Source of the DNA: Candidatus Kuenenia stuttgartensis
GTDB taxonomy: Bacteria; Planctomycetota; UBA11346
Direction of reading: 5' to 3'
DNA length: 36,019 bases
Assembly: GCA_945872305.1 (NCBI GenBank)
Contig: CAMCAC010000005.1
Location: 1 to 36,019, forward strand
Below are positions 16,102 to 24,983 of the stretch, in pieces; the stretch's first letter is position 1, and every line of letters begins with the position of its first letter. The notes beneath the pieces were generated by a model. The model did not search any database. It was not told the origin of the DNA and was given only the letters and a program-made list of their open reading frames with translations. Made by a program: the position numbers and the translations under genes.

Positions 16102-19100
16102 TCCACCATCCGTCGCAGCCACACCGGTGCTGACCCTGGCCGCCGCCACCCTGGCGGTGCTGCCGGCCATGGCCGTGGCCGCCGCCGTCCGTCAGGCCGT
16201 CCGGGGGCATACCACATCGGCCCTGGCCCTGGTCTGCTGGGCCTTGGCCTTGGCCGCGGTCGCATTCGCCACGATCAGTTACGGCGAGGAGGCGGCCCAG
16301 GACGAGGACCTCCGCCGCCGCGACGCCCTGGTCCGCGCCACCGGCCTCGCCGCCGACCAGTTGCCGGGAGGGGACCTCGCCCTGCTTGCCCGGGACGCCA
16401 GCGACTACACGCATCCGGCCTATCAGCGGATGGTTGGCCATCTGCGCCGGATCCAGGCCCGCTTCCAGGATGCCCGCTTCGTCTACATCCTTGAACGGGC
16501 CCCGGACGGCGGCCTCCGATTCGTCGCCGACGCGACACCGGCGGGGGATCCGGGCCATTCCGCACCCGGGGAGCCCTACGGCGGGAATGGCCTGCCGGAT
16601 TTCCTCGCTGGCGGCGCGGCAGCCGGGGTCGAGGGGCCGTTCACCGACGCCTATGGCCATTTCGTCACCGGGCACGTCCGCCTGGCGGACACGCCCGCGG
16701 ACCGTCCGGCGATGCTTGGCATCGACTACGATGCCGGCGCGTGGATGGCCGCCGTGGACGAGCACCGCCGGGAGCAGCTCCTGCTCGGCCTCGCGTCGCA
16801 ACTCCTCCTTGTCCTGTGCTACCTGCCCCTGCACCGGCAGGCGGCGGCCAATCGCCGCCTGCGCCGCCAGGGGGAGCTGCTCCAGGCCTGCGCCCAGGCC
16901 GCGGAGGCCCTCGCCGGCGGCGACGATCCCGCCATCGCCCTCGCGCCGCATCTCCGGGATCTCGGCCGTGCCCTCGATGCGGACTCCGCCGCCCTGCTCG
17001 CCCTGGAGGAGGGCGAGGAGCCGAGCCTCACCGGGCTGGCCGGGTGGGATGTCAGCGGGAACGACGGCGCGACCGCCCTGGCCGGTCCACTGCTGCCCGC
17101 CCTCGCGCGGTGGCCGGCGGCGTTCCGCACCGGCGCCGAGATCGCCGGCCCGGTCGCCAGCGCACCCCCGATGGAACGCCAGCGGCTCGCCGGCGCAGGG
17201 GTCCGCAGCCTCGCCCTGGTTCCGATCCACGCCGGGGGCCGGGCCTGGGGCTGCCTGGGCTTCACCGACCGCCAACGGGTTCGGTCCTGGGACGCCGGCG
17301 ACCTGCACGCCCTGCGCATCCTCGCCGACGCGGTCGGCGGGGCGATCGCCCGCCGACGGATCACCGCCGAACTGGAAGAGGCCCGGACCCGGGCCGAGGC
17401 CGCCGCCCGGGCCAAGGGCGAATTCCTCGCCAGCATGACCCACGAGATCCGCACGCCGCTCAACGGCATCCTCGGCATGGCCGGCATCCTCGTCGACGCC
17501 CGCCTGCCCGGCGACCTGGGTGAGCATGCGGCGACCATCCGCAGCAGCGGCGAATCCCTGCTCACGATCATCAACGACATCCTCGACCTGGCCAAGGCGG
17601 AATCGGACCACATCGAGCTGGAACGCACCCCGTTCTCGCCGCGCACCGCCATCGAGGACGCCGCCCTGCTGCTCGCCGAAAAGGCCCAGTCCAAGGGTCT
17701 CGAACTGGCGGTGCTGATCGATCCCGGCGTGCCGGACCGCCTGCTCGGTGATCCCGGTCGGCTGCGCCAGATCGCCCTCAATCTGATCGGCAACGCGGTC
17801 AAGTTCACCAACTCGGGCGAGGTGCTGGTGGCCTTCGCGCCGGTGGGCGGCCGCCCGGACTGGTGGGACCTGGTCGTGCGAGACACCGGCATCGGCATGG
17901 ATCCCGAGACGATGGAGCGGTTGTTCCGCCCCTTCAGCCAGGCCGATGCGAGCACCACCCGCCGCTTCGGCGGCACGGGGCTCGGCCTGGCCATCTGCCG
18001 CCGTCTCGCGGACCTGATGGGTGGGACGATCACGGTGGAATCCGCGCCGGGAGCGGGCACCACGATGCGGCTGCGCGTCCCCCTGCCGGTGGTCGATGCG
18101 GAAACCGGACCGCACCGCCGCCGCCGGCGCGGCGCCACCGCCCTCGCGATCGTGCCCCACCGGGCGACCCGCGAAGCCTTGGTGGAGATGCTCGACCGGG
18201 CGGGGGTCGCCACCACCGCCGTGGCCTCGGCCGACGGGATCCCAAGCGGGAGCTTCCCGCTGCTCCTCTGGGACGTCGCAGGCGGGGATGCGGCCGATTG
18301 CCGCGATCTCGCCAGGCGGATCCAGGCCGTCCGAACGCTCTGCCTGGCCCCGATCGCACGACGGATGTCGGCCCAGGATCTGGCCGCGTACGGGGCCGCT
18401 GCGGTCCTGCGCAAACCGCTCCGCCGCCGTCTGCTGCTCGATGCCATCGACGATGACCCCGCGACCGGCGCCCACCCGCGCATCCAGACCGAGACCGCAT
18501 CCCAGTTCGCCGGCCGGCGCATCCTGGTCGTCGACGACAACCCCGCAAACCTGCGCCTGGCATCCATCGTGCTCGAACACCAGGGGTTCCGCGTCGACTG
18601 TGCGGGCAGCGGCGCCGAGGCGGTGGCCGCCCATGCGCGCATGCCCTACGACGCCATCCTCATGGACTGCCTGATGCCGGAGATGGACGGCTGGACCGCC
18701 GCCCGGGCGATCCGCGCCCAGGAGCAGGATGGGCGGCGCATCCCGATCCTGGCGGTGACCGCCAACACCCCGGCGGACGAGCAGGAACGCTGCCGGGCCG
18801 CGGGCATGGACGGCGTGGTCGGCAAGCCCCTGCGCCCGCCGGAACTGCTCTCCCTCCTCGATCGCCTGCTCCGCCCGGCCCGCACCCTGCGCGACGAGAC
18901 CGTCGCCACCCTGGGCGGCGGCGACCTGCGCGCCGGGTTGAACCGGATCCTGGCCATGTGGGACGGTGCCATCGCCCCGCCCCTGGCCCGGATCACCGGC
19001 GGGACCACCGGCGAGGCCCGGCTCGCGGCCCTGCGGGAGCTCAGTTCCCTGGCCGGCACCTTCGGTCTCGACGCCCTGGCCAGCGCCGCATTGAACGCCG

Positions 19101-19201
19101 AAGGCTGCGTCGACGACGAGAACCGCTGGGAGGAGGCCGCGGCGCGGATCGTGGCGACCGCCGAACGCAGCCGGACCCGGGTCGAGCAGCGTCTGGCCTG
19201 A
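16076..19201 (+). CDS. membrane-bound hybrid sensor histidine kinase with GAF and two receiver-like domains
   Basis: Domain order: two membrane helices (about 18-38 and 48-69), an extracytoplasmic sensor region (about 70-230), another helix (about 232-250), a GAF domain (about 265-430), a dimerisation domain with phospho-accepting His456 in SMTHEIRTPLNG, a catalytic ATPase domain (NLIGNAVKF, DTGIGM, GGTGLGLAIC), a degenerate receiver-like domain (about 690-795, LLLWDV with Asp733), a full receiver (VVDDNPANLR, Asp864 in MDCLMPEMDG), and a C-terminal helical bundle resembling an HPt domain. In the last, ELSSLAGTFG aligns with the HPt core but the phosphohistidine position appears to be arginine. 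The ATG at 16076 overlaps the ABC gene by 26 bases; GTG at 16127 is an alternative that begins at the first helix. The signal is unknown; flanking transporter genes suggest a nutrient-sensing role. Confidence 0.9.
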   Translation: MSCGTWPHDPPSVAATPVLTLAAATLAVLPAMAVAAAVRQAVRGHTTSALALVCWALALAAVAFATISYGEEAAQDEDLRRRDALVRATGLAADQLPGGDLALLARDASDYTHPAYQRMVGHLRRIQARFQDARFVYILERAPDGGLRFVADATPAGDPGHSAPGEPYGGNGLPDFLAGGAAAGVEGPFTDAYGHFVTGHVRLADTPADRPAMLGIDYDAGAWMAAVDEHRREQLLLGLASQLLLVLCYLPLHRQAAANRRLRRQGELLQACAQAAEALAGGDDPAIALAPHLRDLGRALDADSAALLALEEGEEPSLTGLAGWDVSGNDGATALAGPLLPALARWPAAFRTGAEIAGPVASAPPMERQRLAGAGVRSLALVPIHAGGRAWGCLGFTDRQRVRSWDAGDLHALRILADAVGGAIARRRITAELEEARTRAEAAARAKGEFLASMTHEIRTPLNGILGMAGILVDARLPGDLGEHAATIRSSGESLLTIINDILDLAKAESDHIELERTPFSPRTAIEDAALLLAEKAQSKGLELAVLIDPGVPDRLLGDPGRLRQIALNLIGNAVKFTNSGEVLVAFAPVGGRPDWWDLVVRDTGIGMDPETMERLFRPFSQADASTTRRFGGTGLGLAICRRLADLMGGTITVESAPGAGTTMRLRVPLPVVDAETGPHRRRRRGATALAIVPHRATREALVEMLDRAGVATTAVASADGIPSGSFPLLLWDVAGGDAADCRDLARRIQAVRTLCLAPIARRMSAQDLAAYGAAAVLRKPLRRRLLLDAIDDDPATGAHPRIQTETASQFAGRRILVVDDNPANLRLASIVLEHQGFRVDCAGSGAEAVAAHARMPYDAILMDCLMPEMDGWTAARAIRAQEQDGRRIPILAVTANTPADEQERCRAAGMDGVVGKPLRPPELLSLLDRLLRPARTLRDETVATLGGGDLRAGLNRILAMWDGAIAPPLARITGGTTGEARLAALRELSSLAGTFGLDALASAALNAEGCVDDENRWEEAAARIVATAERSRTRVEQRLA

Positions 19202-19207
19202 GCGGGC

Positions 19208-20425
19208 TCAGCGGGCCTTGGGATCGAACGCCGCGCGGAGGCCGTTGCCGACCAGATAGAGGGCCGAGACGAGGGCGAACACCGCCAGGCCCGGGGTCCA
19301 GATCAGCCACGACATGTGGATGTTCTCCCGGCCCTGGTTGAGCAGCTGGCCCCAGCTCGGGGCATTGGGATCGCCCAGGCCGATGAACGACAGGCCCGAC
19401 TCGCCGAGCACCGCGCCGGCGATGCCGAACACCGCCCCGATCAGGAGCGGGGTCATGCAGTTGGGCAGGATGTGGCGGAACATGATGCGCACCCGGCCAA
19501 GGCCGAGGGCACGGCCGGCGAGCACATAGTCGCGGCTCGACTGGACCAGCACCTCGCCGCGCACCAGCCGGGCATCGCCCGCCCAGCCGGTCAGGCCCTG
19601 GACAAGGATGATGATGAAGATGTCCCGGCCCAGGGCCGAGACCACGATCAGGATCAGGATGAAGGTCGGGAAGCACATCATGATCTCGACGATGCGCTGA
19701 AGCAGGAGGTCGACCCAGCCGCCGAAATAGCCGCTCACCGCGCCGATGAGGATGCCGATCGCCATGGCGATGCCGGTGGCGACGAAGCCGATGGTCAGGC
19801 TGATCCGCCCGCCGAAGAGCATCCGCGCGAGCACATCCTGGCCCCGGCTGTCGGTGCCGAGGAGGAATGGCCGCCCGGTGGCGGCGTTGACGGTGCCCGG
19901 CTCCTTGAGGACGGCCCCGGCATAGGTCTGGTCCCATTGGTGGCCGATCGGCGTGAACACCGCCCGCACGGTGCCGGGATCCGCAAGATGGGCACTCAGG
20001 CTGCGGCTCTCCGGCGGGTAGCCCCGCCACAGGGACCGCCAGCCGCCGTCATCCCGGGGGATGGGCACCACCATCACCAGCGCCGCCACCAGGGGCACCC
20101 CGGCGATCAGCAGGATCCGCCGCGGCCAGGACCAGGTCCCGCGGAACCACCAGGCGATCGCGAGGGTGAACGGCAGGGTCACCGCGAACAGGTTGAACAC
20201 CAGGTCGTAGGGCTTGGCGTAGGTCTTCCGGTTGAACAGCTCACCGAGCACCGGCGAGGTCCAGCCGCTGCCGTCGTTCCACAGCAGGGCCGCCTCGGAG
20301 GACAGGAACGGGGCATAGACCGCCCCGGCGACCAGCACCGCCAGGATGGCGAGACCGATGCGCACCCCGATGGAGCCGCGGAAGTGGGCCCAGGCGGCCT
20401 GGGACGGGGTCATGACCTCAGGCAT
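19208..20425 (-). CDS. peptide-type ABC transporter permease (OppC/YejE-like)
   Basis: One of two inner-membrane channel subunits. The C-terminal half is a standard binding-protein-dependent permease domain with FLLGTDSRGQDVLARMLFGG at its start and the cytoplasmic EAA-like loop ALGLGRVRIMFRHILPN that docks the ATPase, followed by FIGLGDPNAPSWGQ, typical of OppC/DppC. The N-terminal 190 residues hold a first helix, a long extracytoplasmic loop and two extra helices, as in the microcin C/YejE-like branch. The start at 20425 overlaps the upstream permease by eight bases; ATG 20413, four bases after that stop and preceded by GAGG, is also possible. It converges with the kinase gene with six bases between stops. 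Confidence 0.92.
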   Translation of the reverse strand: MPEVMTPSQAAWAHFRGSIGVRIGLAILAVLVAGAVYAPFLSSEAALLWNDGSGWTSPVLGELFNRKTYAKPYDLVFNLFAVTLPFTLAIAWWFRGTWSWPRRILLIAGVPLVAALVMVVPIPRDDGGWRSLWRGYPPESRSLSAHLADPGTVRAVFTPIGHQWDQTYAGAVLKEPGTVNAATGRPFLLGTDSRGQDVLARMLFGGRISLTIGFVATGIAMAIGILIGAVSGYFGGWVDLLLQRIVEIMMCFPTFILILIVVSALGRDIFIIILVQGLTGWAGDARLVRGEVLVQSSRDYVLAGRALGLGRVRIMFRHILPNCMTPLLIGAVFGIAGAVLGESGLSFIGLGDPNAPSWGQLLNQGRENIHMSWLIWTPGLAVFALVSALYLVGNGLRAAFDPKAR

Positions 20426-21896
20426 AGCGCGCCCGCACCCGCGGATCGACCACGGCATAGAGGATGTCGGCGATCAGGATGCCGATGAGCAGCAGGCCGA
20501 CCGAGATGATCGTCGAGCCCATGACGAGGGGCGCATCGCGCTGGATCGCCGCGTCGAGGAGGAGCTGGCCGAGCCCGGGGATGGAGAAGATCTGCTCGAC
20601 GATCACCGAGCCGCCGAACAGGCTGGCGAGCAGGCCGGAGCCCAGGGTGATCATGGTGATCATGCTGTTGGGCACCGTGTGGCGGTAGACCACGCCATCC
20701 TCGTCCACGCCCTTGGCCCGGGCGGTGCGCGCGTAGTCGGAACCGAGCTGGTCGAGGAGGCTGCCGCGCATGTACCGGCTCAGGCTGGTGAAGCTGCCGT
20801 AGCAGAGCACGATGAGGGGCAGGGTGGCATGCCAGGCGGCGTCCTTCAGCCATTCCCAGGTGGACATCCAGGCATGGTCGGGGCTGAGGATGCCGCGGTT
20901 GGGGAACCACGCCGTGCGGCCGCCGGGATGGTCGGTGCACAGCAGGTGCAGGAACAGGGTGCCGACGAAGAACGAGGGCAGGGACCAGGTGAGGAACAGG
21001 ACCTGGGTGGTGGCCTTGTCCTCGAAGGTGTTCATGCGCCGGGCGGAGCGGATGCCGATCAGAACCGCACCGATCCAGCCGATGGCGATGGCGATGAAGT
21101 TGTAGGTGAAGGAGATCTGCCAGCGTTCGGCGATCAGGTCCCAGACCGGCTGCTTGCGGGTCTCGGAATACAGGGTGCCGGTGAGCAGCTTGGCGAAGAA
21201 GTCGGTGAAGCCGGTCTCGCCGACCAGGGCGGTCCAGCGGCGGGTCGAGCGGTCCCACTCGCCGGGGGTGGCATCGACCAGGACGAGCAGACGCGCGACC
21301 TTGTCCGCCACCTTGGGATCGGTGGTGGCGAAGCCGGTCCCCCGCTCGTTGCGATAGCCGACCCGGAGCCGTTCCAGCTCCTGGATCCGGGTGCGCGCCG
21401 CCTCGACCCAGGCGACCCCCTGCCGCTCCGCCGTCTCCGGCAGGACGATGGGCATCATGGCGTAGGTCAGGGCGGTGGCCGCGGGTCCGTGATAGCGGGC
21501 CTGGGCCGGATCGCGCAGCACGCCGGCCAGGGGCTCGACCAGCAGGGAGCCGCCGGACCACAGCTCGACCTCGGCACGGAAGGCGTCGGAATCCTTGGTG
21601 GTGCCGACCCGCTCCGCCGCCCGCAGACGCTCGACGATGCCCTCGGGCCCGATGAAACCGCGGGTGTTGAGCAGGGCCGGCAGGTCCCGGCCGGTGCGCC
21701 GGAGCTTGACCAGATGGCCCTGGACCTGGGCCGCCATCTGCTTGCCGTCCGCCTGGCGTTCGCCGGCCTCGCCGCCACCCACCAGGGTCTCGGCCAGCGA
21801 CACGTCCTGCATGCGCAGCACGGCGAAATTGATGATCAGGATCCCGAGAAAGGTCGGGACCATCCACAGCATGCGGCGGAGGAGGTAGGCGAGCAC
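20418..21896 (-). CDS. peptide-type ABC transporter permease (OppB/YejB-like)
   Basis: Second channel subunit. It begins with the classic OppB helix (MLAYLLRRMLWMVPTFLGI) and ends with the permease core: LSRYMRGSLLDQLGSDYARTARAKG (cut here at family motif YARTARAKG), the docking loop VVYRHTVPNSM, and FSIPGLGQLLLDAAIQRD. Between the first helix and the core lies an unusually long extracytoplasmic insertion (about residues 30-250), so the total is 492 residues against about 306-364 for OppB and YejB. It lies 12 bases after the binding-protein gene and overlaps the OppC-like gene. Long loops of this kind are expected to contact the binding protein; the substrate cannot be deduced. Confidence 0.92.
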   Translation of the reverse strand: MLAYLLRRMLWMVPTFLGILIINFAVLRMQDVSLAETLVGGGEAGERQADGKQMAAQVQGHLVKLRRTGRDLPALLNTRGFIGPEGIVERLRAAERVGTTKDSDAFRAEVELWSGGSLLVEPLAGVLRDPAQARYHGPAATALTYAMMPIVLPETAERQGVAWVEAARTRIQELERLRVGYRNERGTGFATTDPKVADKVARLLVLVDATPGEWDRSTRRWTALVGETGFTDFFAKLLTGTLYSETRKQPVWDLIAERWQISFTYNFIAIAIGWIGAVLIGIRSARRMNTFEDKATTQVLFLTWSLPSFFVGTLFLHLLCTDHPGGRTAWFPNRGILSPDHAWMSTWEWLKDAAWHATLPLIVLCYGSFTSLSRYMRGSLLDQLGSDYARTARAKGVDEDGVVYRHTVPNSMITMITLGSGLLASLFGGSVIVEQIFSIPGLGQLLLDAAIQRDAPLVMGSTIISVGLLLIGILIADILYAVVDPRVRARYA

Positions 21897-21908
21897 CGGC
21901 GTCCCGGA

Positions 21909-24092
21909 TCAGGGCTGGAGGAGGTACCAGGCGCGGGGATCGCGGCTGAACATCGGGTGGTAGGCATCGAGACCGAGCTCGACTCCACCGAGCCGCTCAC
22001 GGTTCCAGACGAAGATGCCCTCGGTGCAACGCACGAAGAGGTATGGCTGCTCGGCGAAGATCAGCGCCTGGATCTCCTTGGCGATGGCATCCCGGCGGTC
22101 GGCTTCGAAGGTCACCCGCAGGGCCTCAGCCAGCTCGTCGACCCGTGCGTTCTTGAAGCCGCAGTGGTTCGAGCTGCGCGGCTCGTCGGCGGCCTTGCTG
22201 TCCCACAGCTGCTTGAAGTCGAGGTCGAGGCCCATCCGCCAGCCCATCATCACCGCATCGAAATTCACGTCCTCGGTGCGCTGGAGCATGTCCTTCCACT
22301 CCACCGGCAGGGGCACCAGCTCGACGCCGATGGTCTTGAGGTTGTTGCGGTAGATCAGGGACAGGGATTCGCCCTCGGGGCTGTTGGCGCCCAGGAGCAG
22401 TTCGATGGAGAGGGACTTGCGCGCACCGTCGATGACCTTGTCCACCACGCCGTCGCCGTCGCTGTCGGTCCAGCCGGCTTCCGCGAGCAGGGCCTTGGCC
22501 TTGGCCGGGTCGAAGGCGAAATCCCGGAGCTCCCGGTTGAACGACGGATGGTCGGGATGGACCGGGCCGATCTGCGGCCGGCCGAGGCCCATGTACACCT
22601 CGTCGATGATGCGCTTCTTGGGGAAGGCGTGGGCCAGGGCATGGCGCACCCGGCGGTCGGCCAGGATCGGCCGGCGCATGTTCCAACCGATGTACTGGTA
22701 GCTGCTGCTGACCACCTTCTCCCAGGCGAAGGGGCCGGCGCGGCCGGCCTTGGGATTGGCCGGGTCGGCGGCCGGGAAGCGGGGCTCCTTGCGGTCGAGC
22801 ACCTCGGCCTTGAACTGGTTGGGGGTCAGGCCGTGGCTGAGCACCTGGCCGTTCTTGAAGGCGACGAGCTGGGCGTCGGGCTTGCGCACCTCGGCATCCC
22901 ACTCGATCGCCTCGAAGTGGCGCGACACGCCCCAGTAGGCGGGATTGCGTTCGAAGCGCAGCCGGCGGTCCGGGGCGATCTCGGCCACCCGGTAGGCGCC
23001 GACGCCGACGAACTGCAGCTCCGCGTCGAACCAGTGCTTGTTGAACTCGGCGCCGCGGGTGGCGACGGGCAGCTCGCGGCCCTGGCGGTCGCGGCCGTAC
23101 ACATGCCGGGGCAGGGGCGACAGGCCCATGCTGAAGGCGAGCGAGGTGTACACCTTGCGCTTCCAGGTCAGGCGCAGGGTGTGGTCGTCGAGGGCCTCGG
23201 CCTTGGCGAGATCCTCGTAGTAGGCGCGCAGGCTGGGCGCCTCGACGGTCGGATCCATGACCAGGTCGAGATAGAACACGAAGTCGTGGGCGGTGAGCTC
23301 CACGTCCCGGTCGAGCCAGGCGAACTCCGGGCGCTTGGCGATGGCCGGCCGGTGCCACAGCACGCCGCGACGGATGGTGAAGGTGTACACCGTCCAGTCA
23401 TCGCTGATCCGGCAGTCGGTGGCCAGGGACTGGCTCCACAGGTCCGGGGTGGCGGGATGGCGGTCCGCGAGGGTGTCGTTGGCCAGGGTCTCGACATCCT
23501 GGGCGTTGGCGCTGGTGCCGAGGATGGGATTGAAGTTGTTCGGCGTGTCCGAGAAGCCGCGCTGGACACCGCGCAGCCGCTTGGGGTCGAAGCCGGAGCG
23601 GTCGTAGGGCTTGAGGAAGGGGACCCCGAGCCGGGGCACGCCGTCAAGGGTGGCGGCGACCGGGGTGGGTGCGCGCAGGGCGGCGATGCGGGCCTCGAAC
23701 TCCCGCTGCTTGGCGGCCATCTCGGTCTGCAAGGCATCGAGGCGGGCGGCGAGGGCGGCCTGGTCCTGGCGGGACTGGTCGATGCCCGCCTGGGTGCGGG
23801 CCAGGCCCTGGGTGAGCAGTCCGATGCCCGCCTGGGTGGCCGCGGCGTCCTCGGCCGTGGTCTTGACGAGTCCGGAGACGGCGGTCGAGGATTGCTCGAC
23901 CTTCGCCGCCAGTTCCTGCTGGGCCTGGCGGGCACGGATCAGTTCCGCCTCGGTGCGGCCGGTGCCCTCGGCCACCGCGGCGACCTGGTCGCGCAGCTGC
24001 CGCATGGGCTCCGCCTCCCGGTGGCGGTCGATGAGGAAGACGGTGATCAGGAGGGCGACGGCGATGAGCAGGGCGACCTTGAGGCGTTCCAT
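21909..24092 (-). CDS. membrane-tethered extracellular solute-binding protein, family 5, with coiled-coil stalk
   Basis: Substrate-binding component of the adjacent importer. Residues about 150-727 form a family 5 (oligopeptide/dipeptide) binding domain: GVQRGFSDTPNNFNPI, VYTFTIRRGVLWH, ELTAHDFVFYLDLVMDP, GVGAYRVAEIAPDRRLRFERNPAYW and VRHALAHAFPKKRIIDE are familiar pieces. Residues 7-21 form a membrane helix (LLIAVALLITVFLI) with no lipobox cysteine, and residues about 25-145 are Ala/Gln/Glu-rich heptads predicted to be a coiled coil. The protein is therefore probably held on a long stalk rather than free or lipid-anchored. A DSDGDGVVD loop in the binding domain may hold calcium. First gene of the SBP-permease-permease operon. 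Confidence 0.92.
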   Translation of the reverse strand: MERLKVALLIAVALLITVFLIDRHREAEPMRQLRDQVAAVAEGTGRTEAELIRARQAQQELAAKVEQSSTAVSGLVKTTAEDAAATQAGIGLLTQGLARTQAGIDQSRQDQAALAARLDALQTEMAAKQREFEARIAALRAPTPVAATLDGVPRLGVPFLKPYDRSGFDPKRLRGVQRGFSDTPNNFNPILGTSANAQDVETLANDTLADRHPATPDLWSQSLATDCRISDDWTVYTFTIRRGVLWHRPAIAKRPEFAWLDRDVELTAHDFVFYLDLVMDPTVEAPSLRAYYEDLAKAEALDDHTLRLTWKRKVYTSLAFSMGLSPLPRHVYGRDRQGRELPVATRGAEFNKHWFDAELQFVGVGAYRVAEIAPDRRLRFERNPAYWGVSRHFEAIEWDAEVRKPDAQLVAFKNGQVLSHGLTPNQFKAEVLDRKEPRFPAADPANPKAGRAGPFAWEKVVSSSYQYIGWNMRRPILADRRVRHALAHAFPKKRIIDEVYMGLGRPQIGPVHPDHPSFNRELRDFAFDPAKAKALLAEAGWTDSDGDGVVDKVIDGARKSLSIELLLGANSPEGESLSLIYRNNLKTIGVELVPLPVEWKDMLQRTEDVNFDAVMMGWRMGLDLDFKQLWDSKAADEPRSSNHCGFKNARVDELAEALRVTFEADRRDAIAKEIQALIFAEQPYLFVRCTEGIFVWNRERLGGVELGLDAYHPMFSRDPRAWYLLQP

Positions 24093-24161
24093 GGGCCGGA
24101 CCCTAGGCGGACGGCCGCGGCTCCAAGGGGTGCCCCGTGCGGCAGGGCCCGGGTGTGGCCC

Positions 24162-24983
24162 TCAGCGGGTGGCGGATGGCCGCGGCGGCCGCGGGGCGCC
24201 GGGGAGGAAACCGGGCAGACGCGGATCGTCGAGGCCGCGCATGGAGAAATCCAGGCCGCCGCTGATCCCGAGGGCGTTCCCCTCGGGATCGCACGGGAGC
24301 ACGAGCTCCAGGCTCTCGGCGGCGTAGGTCAGGTCGGCGGCGGTCGGCTGGGCCGGATCCACGACCGGGTTGCGGTAGCGGCGCACCGCGGCCCGCTCCC
24401 GGGGCTGGCCGTCCGCCGCCGGCCGGCCAAGCAGACGCAATTCCCGCAGCACCGGGCCGCCGATGGCGCCGTTGATGATCGGCGCCTCGACCAGGACCTC
24501 GACCCGGCGGGCGGTGACCACATGGTGCAGCCAGGTGCCATCGGTTCCGCGGATGTCCGCGGTGAATGCTCCGGGCTCGGTCAGGACCAGCCGCCAACGC
24601 AGGCGGTCGCCATCGCGGCCAACGGCATCGAGCCGGCCGGCCGCCGGAGCCACCCGCAGACGGACCGGGAATCGGGCCAGGTCGGTGGCCGCGGTGTCGA
24701 TGAGCACACCCCCGGCCGGACCCGGCTGGAGATCGAGAAATGACGGGACGGTGCCACGCACCCCGGGCACCTGGACCTGGCCGAATTCGATCCGGTCCGC
24801 GGCGAGCACCAGGTGCTCATAGGCGATGCGCACGCCACCGGCGAAGGCCGAGGTCCCCGATTGCAGGGCGATGCCCCCGCCGTGCCCGGCGCTCAGTTCA
24901 AACAGGGCGGGCTGGAAACCCCCATCATCCGCCGCCGCCAGCCAGGCCGCCGCGAGGAGCGGGGCCAGGAGGGGACGGATCAC
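24162..24983 (-). CDS. exported protein, possibly LptA/OstA-like
   Basis: A short hydrophobic signal peptide (MIRPLLAPLLAAAWLAAA, cleaved near residue 18) directs it to the periplasm. The mature part is a run of short beta-strands with segments such as GGVRIAYEHLVLAADRIEFGQ and DLTYAAESLELVLP that resemble the repeating strand pattern of OstA/LptA and LptC proteins in lipopolysaccharide transport. That resemblance is weak and no family is named with certainty. It starts at a GTG (24983) overlapping the stop of the HU gene by four bases (GTGA), so its translation is coupled to HU. The C-terminus is a proline/arginine-rich tail. The binding-protein gene begins 69 bases downstream. Confidence 0.6.
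   Translation of the reverse strand: MIRPLLAPLLAAAWLAAADDGGFQPALFELSAGHGGGIALQSGTSAFAGGVRIAYEHLVLAADRIEFGQVQVPGVRGTVPSFLDLQPGPAGGVLIDTAATDLARFPVRLRVAPAAGRLDAVGRDGDRLRWRLVLTEPGAFTADIRGTDGTWLHHVVTARRVEVLVEAPIINGAIGGPVLRELRLLGRPAADGQPRERAAVRRYRNPVVDPAQPTAADLTYAAESLELVLPCDPEGNALGISGGLDFSMRGLDDPRLPGFLPGAPRPPRPSATR

Noticed and set aside
16010-18634. Long minus-strand frame across the kinase gene
   Set aside because: The plus strand carries a full histidine kinase with all motifs; the antisense translation has no recognisable domain.
22440-22480. Dockerin or EF-hand protein signal (DSDGDGVVD)
   Set aside because: A single calcium-type loop in the binding protein; such loops occur within family 5 binding domains and there is no paired motif.
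20346-24743. Very long antisense frame opposite the permease and binding-protein genes
   Set aside because: It is a shadow of high GC content; the opposite strand encodes well-recognised transporter proteins across the same span.
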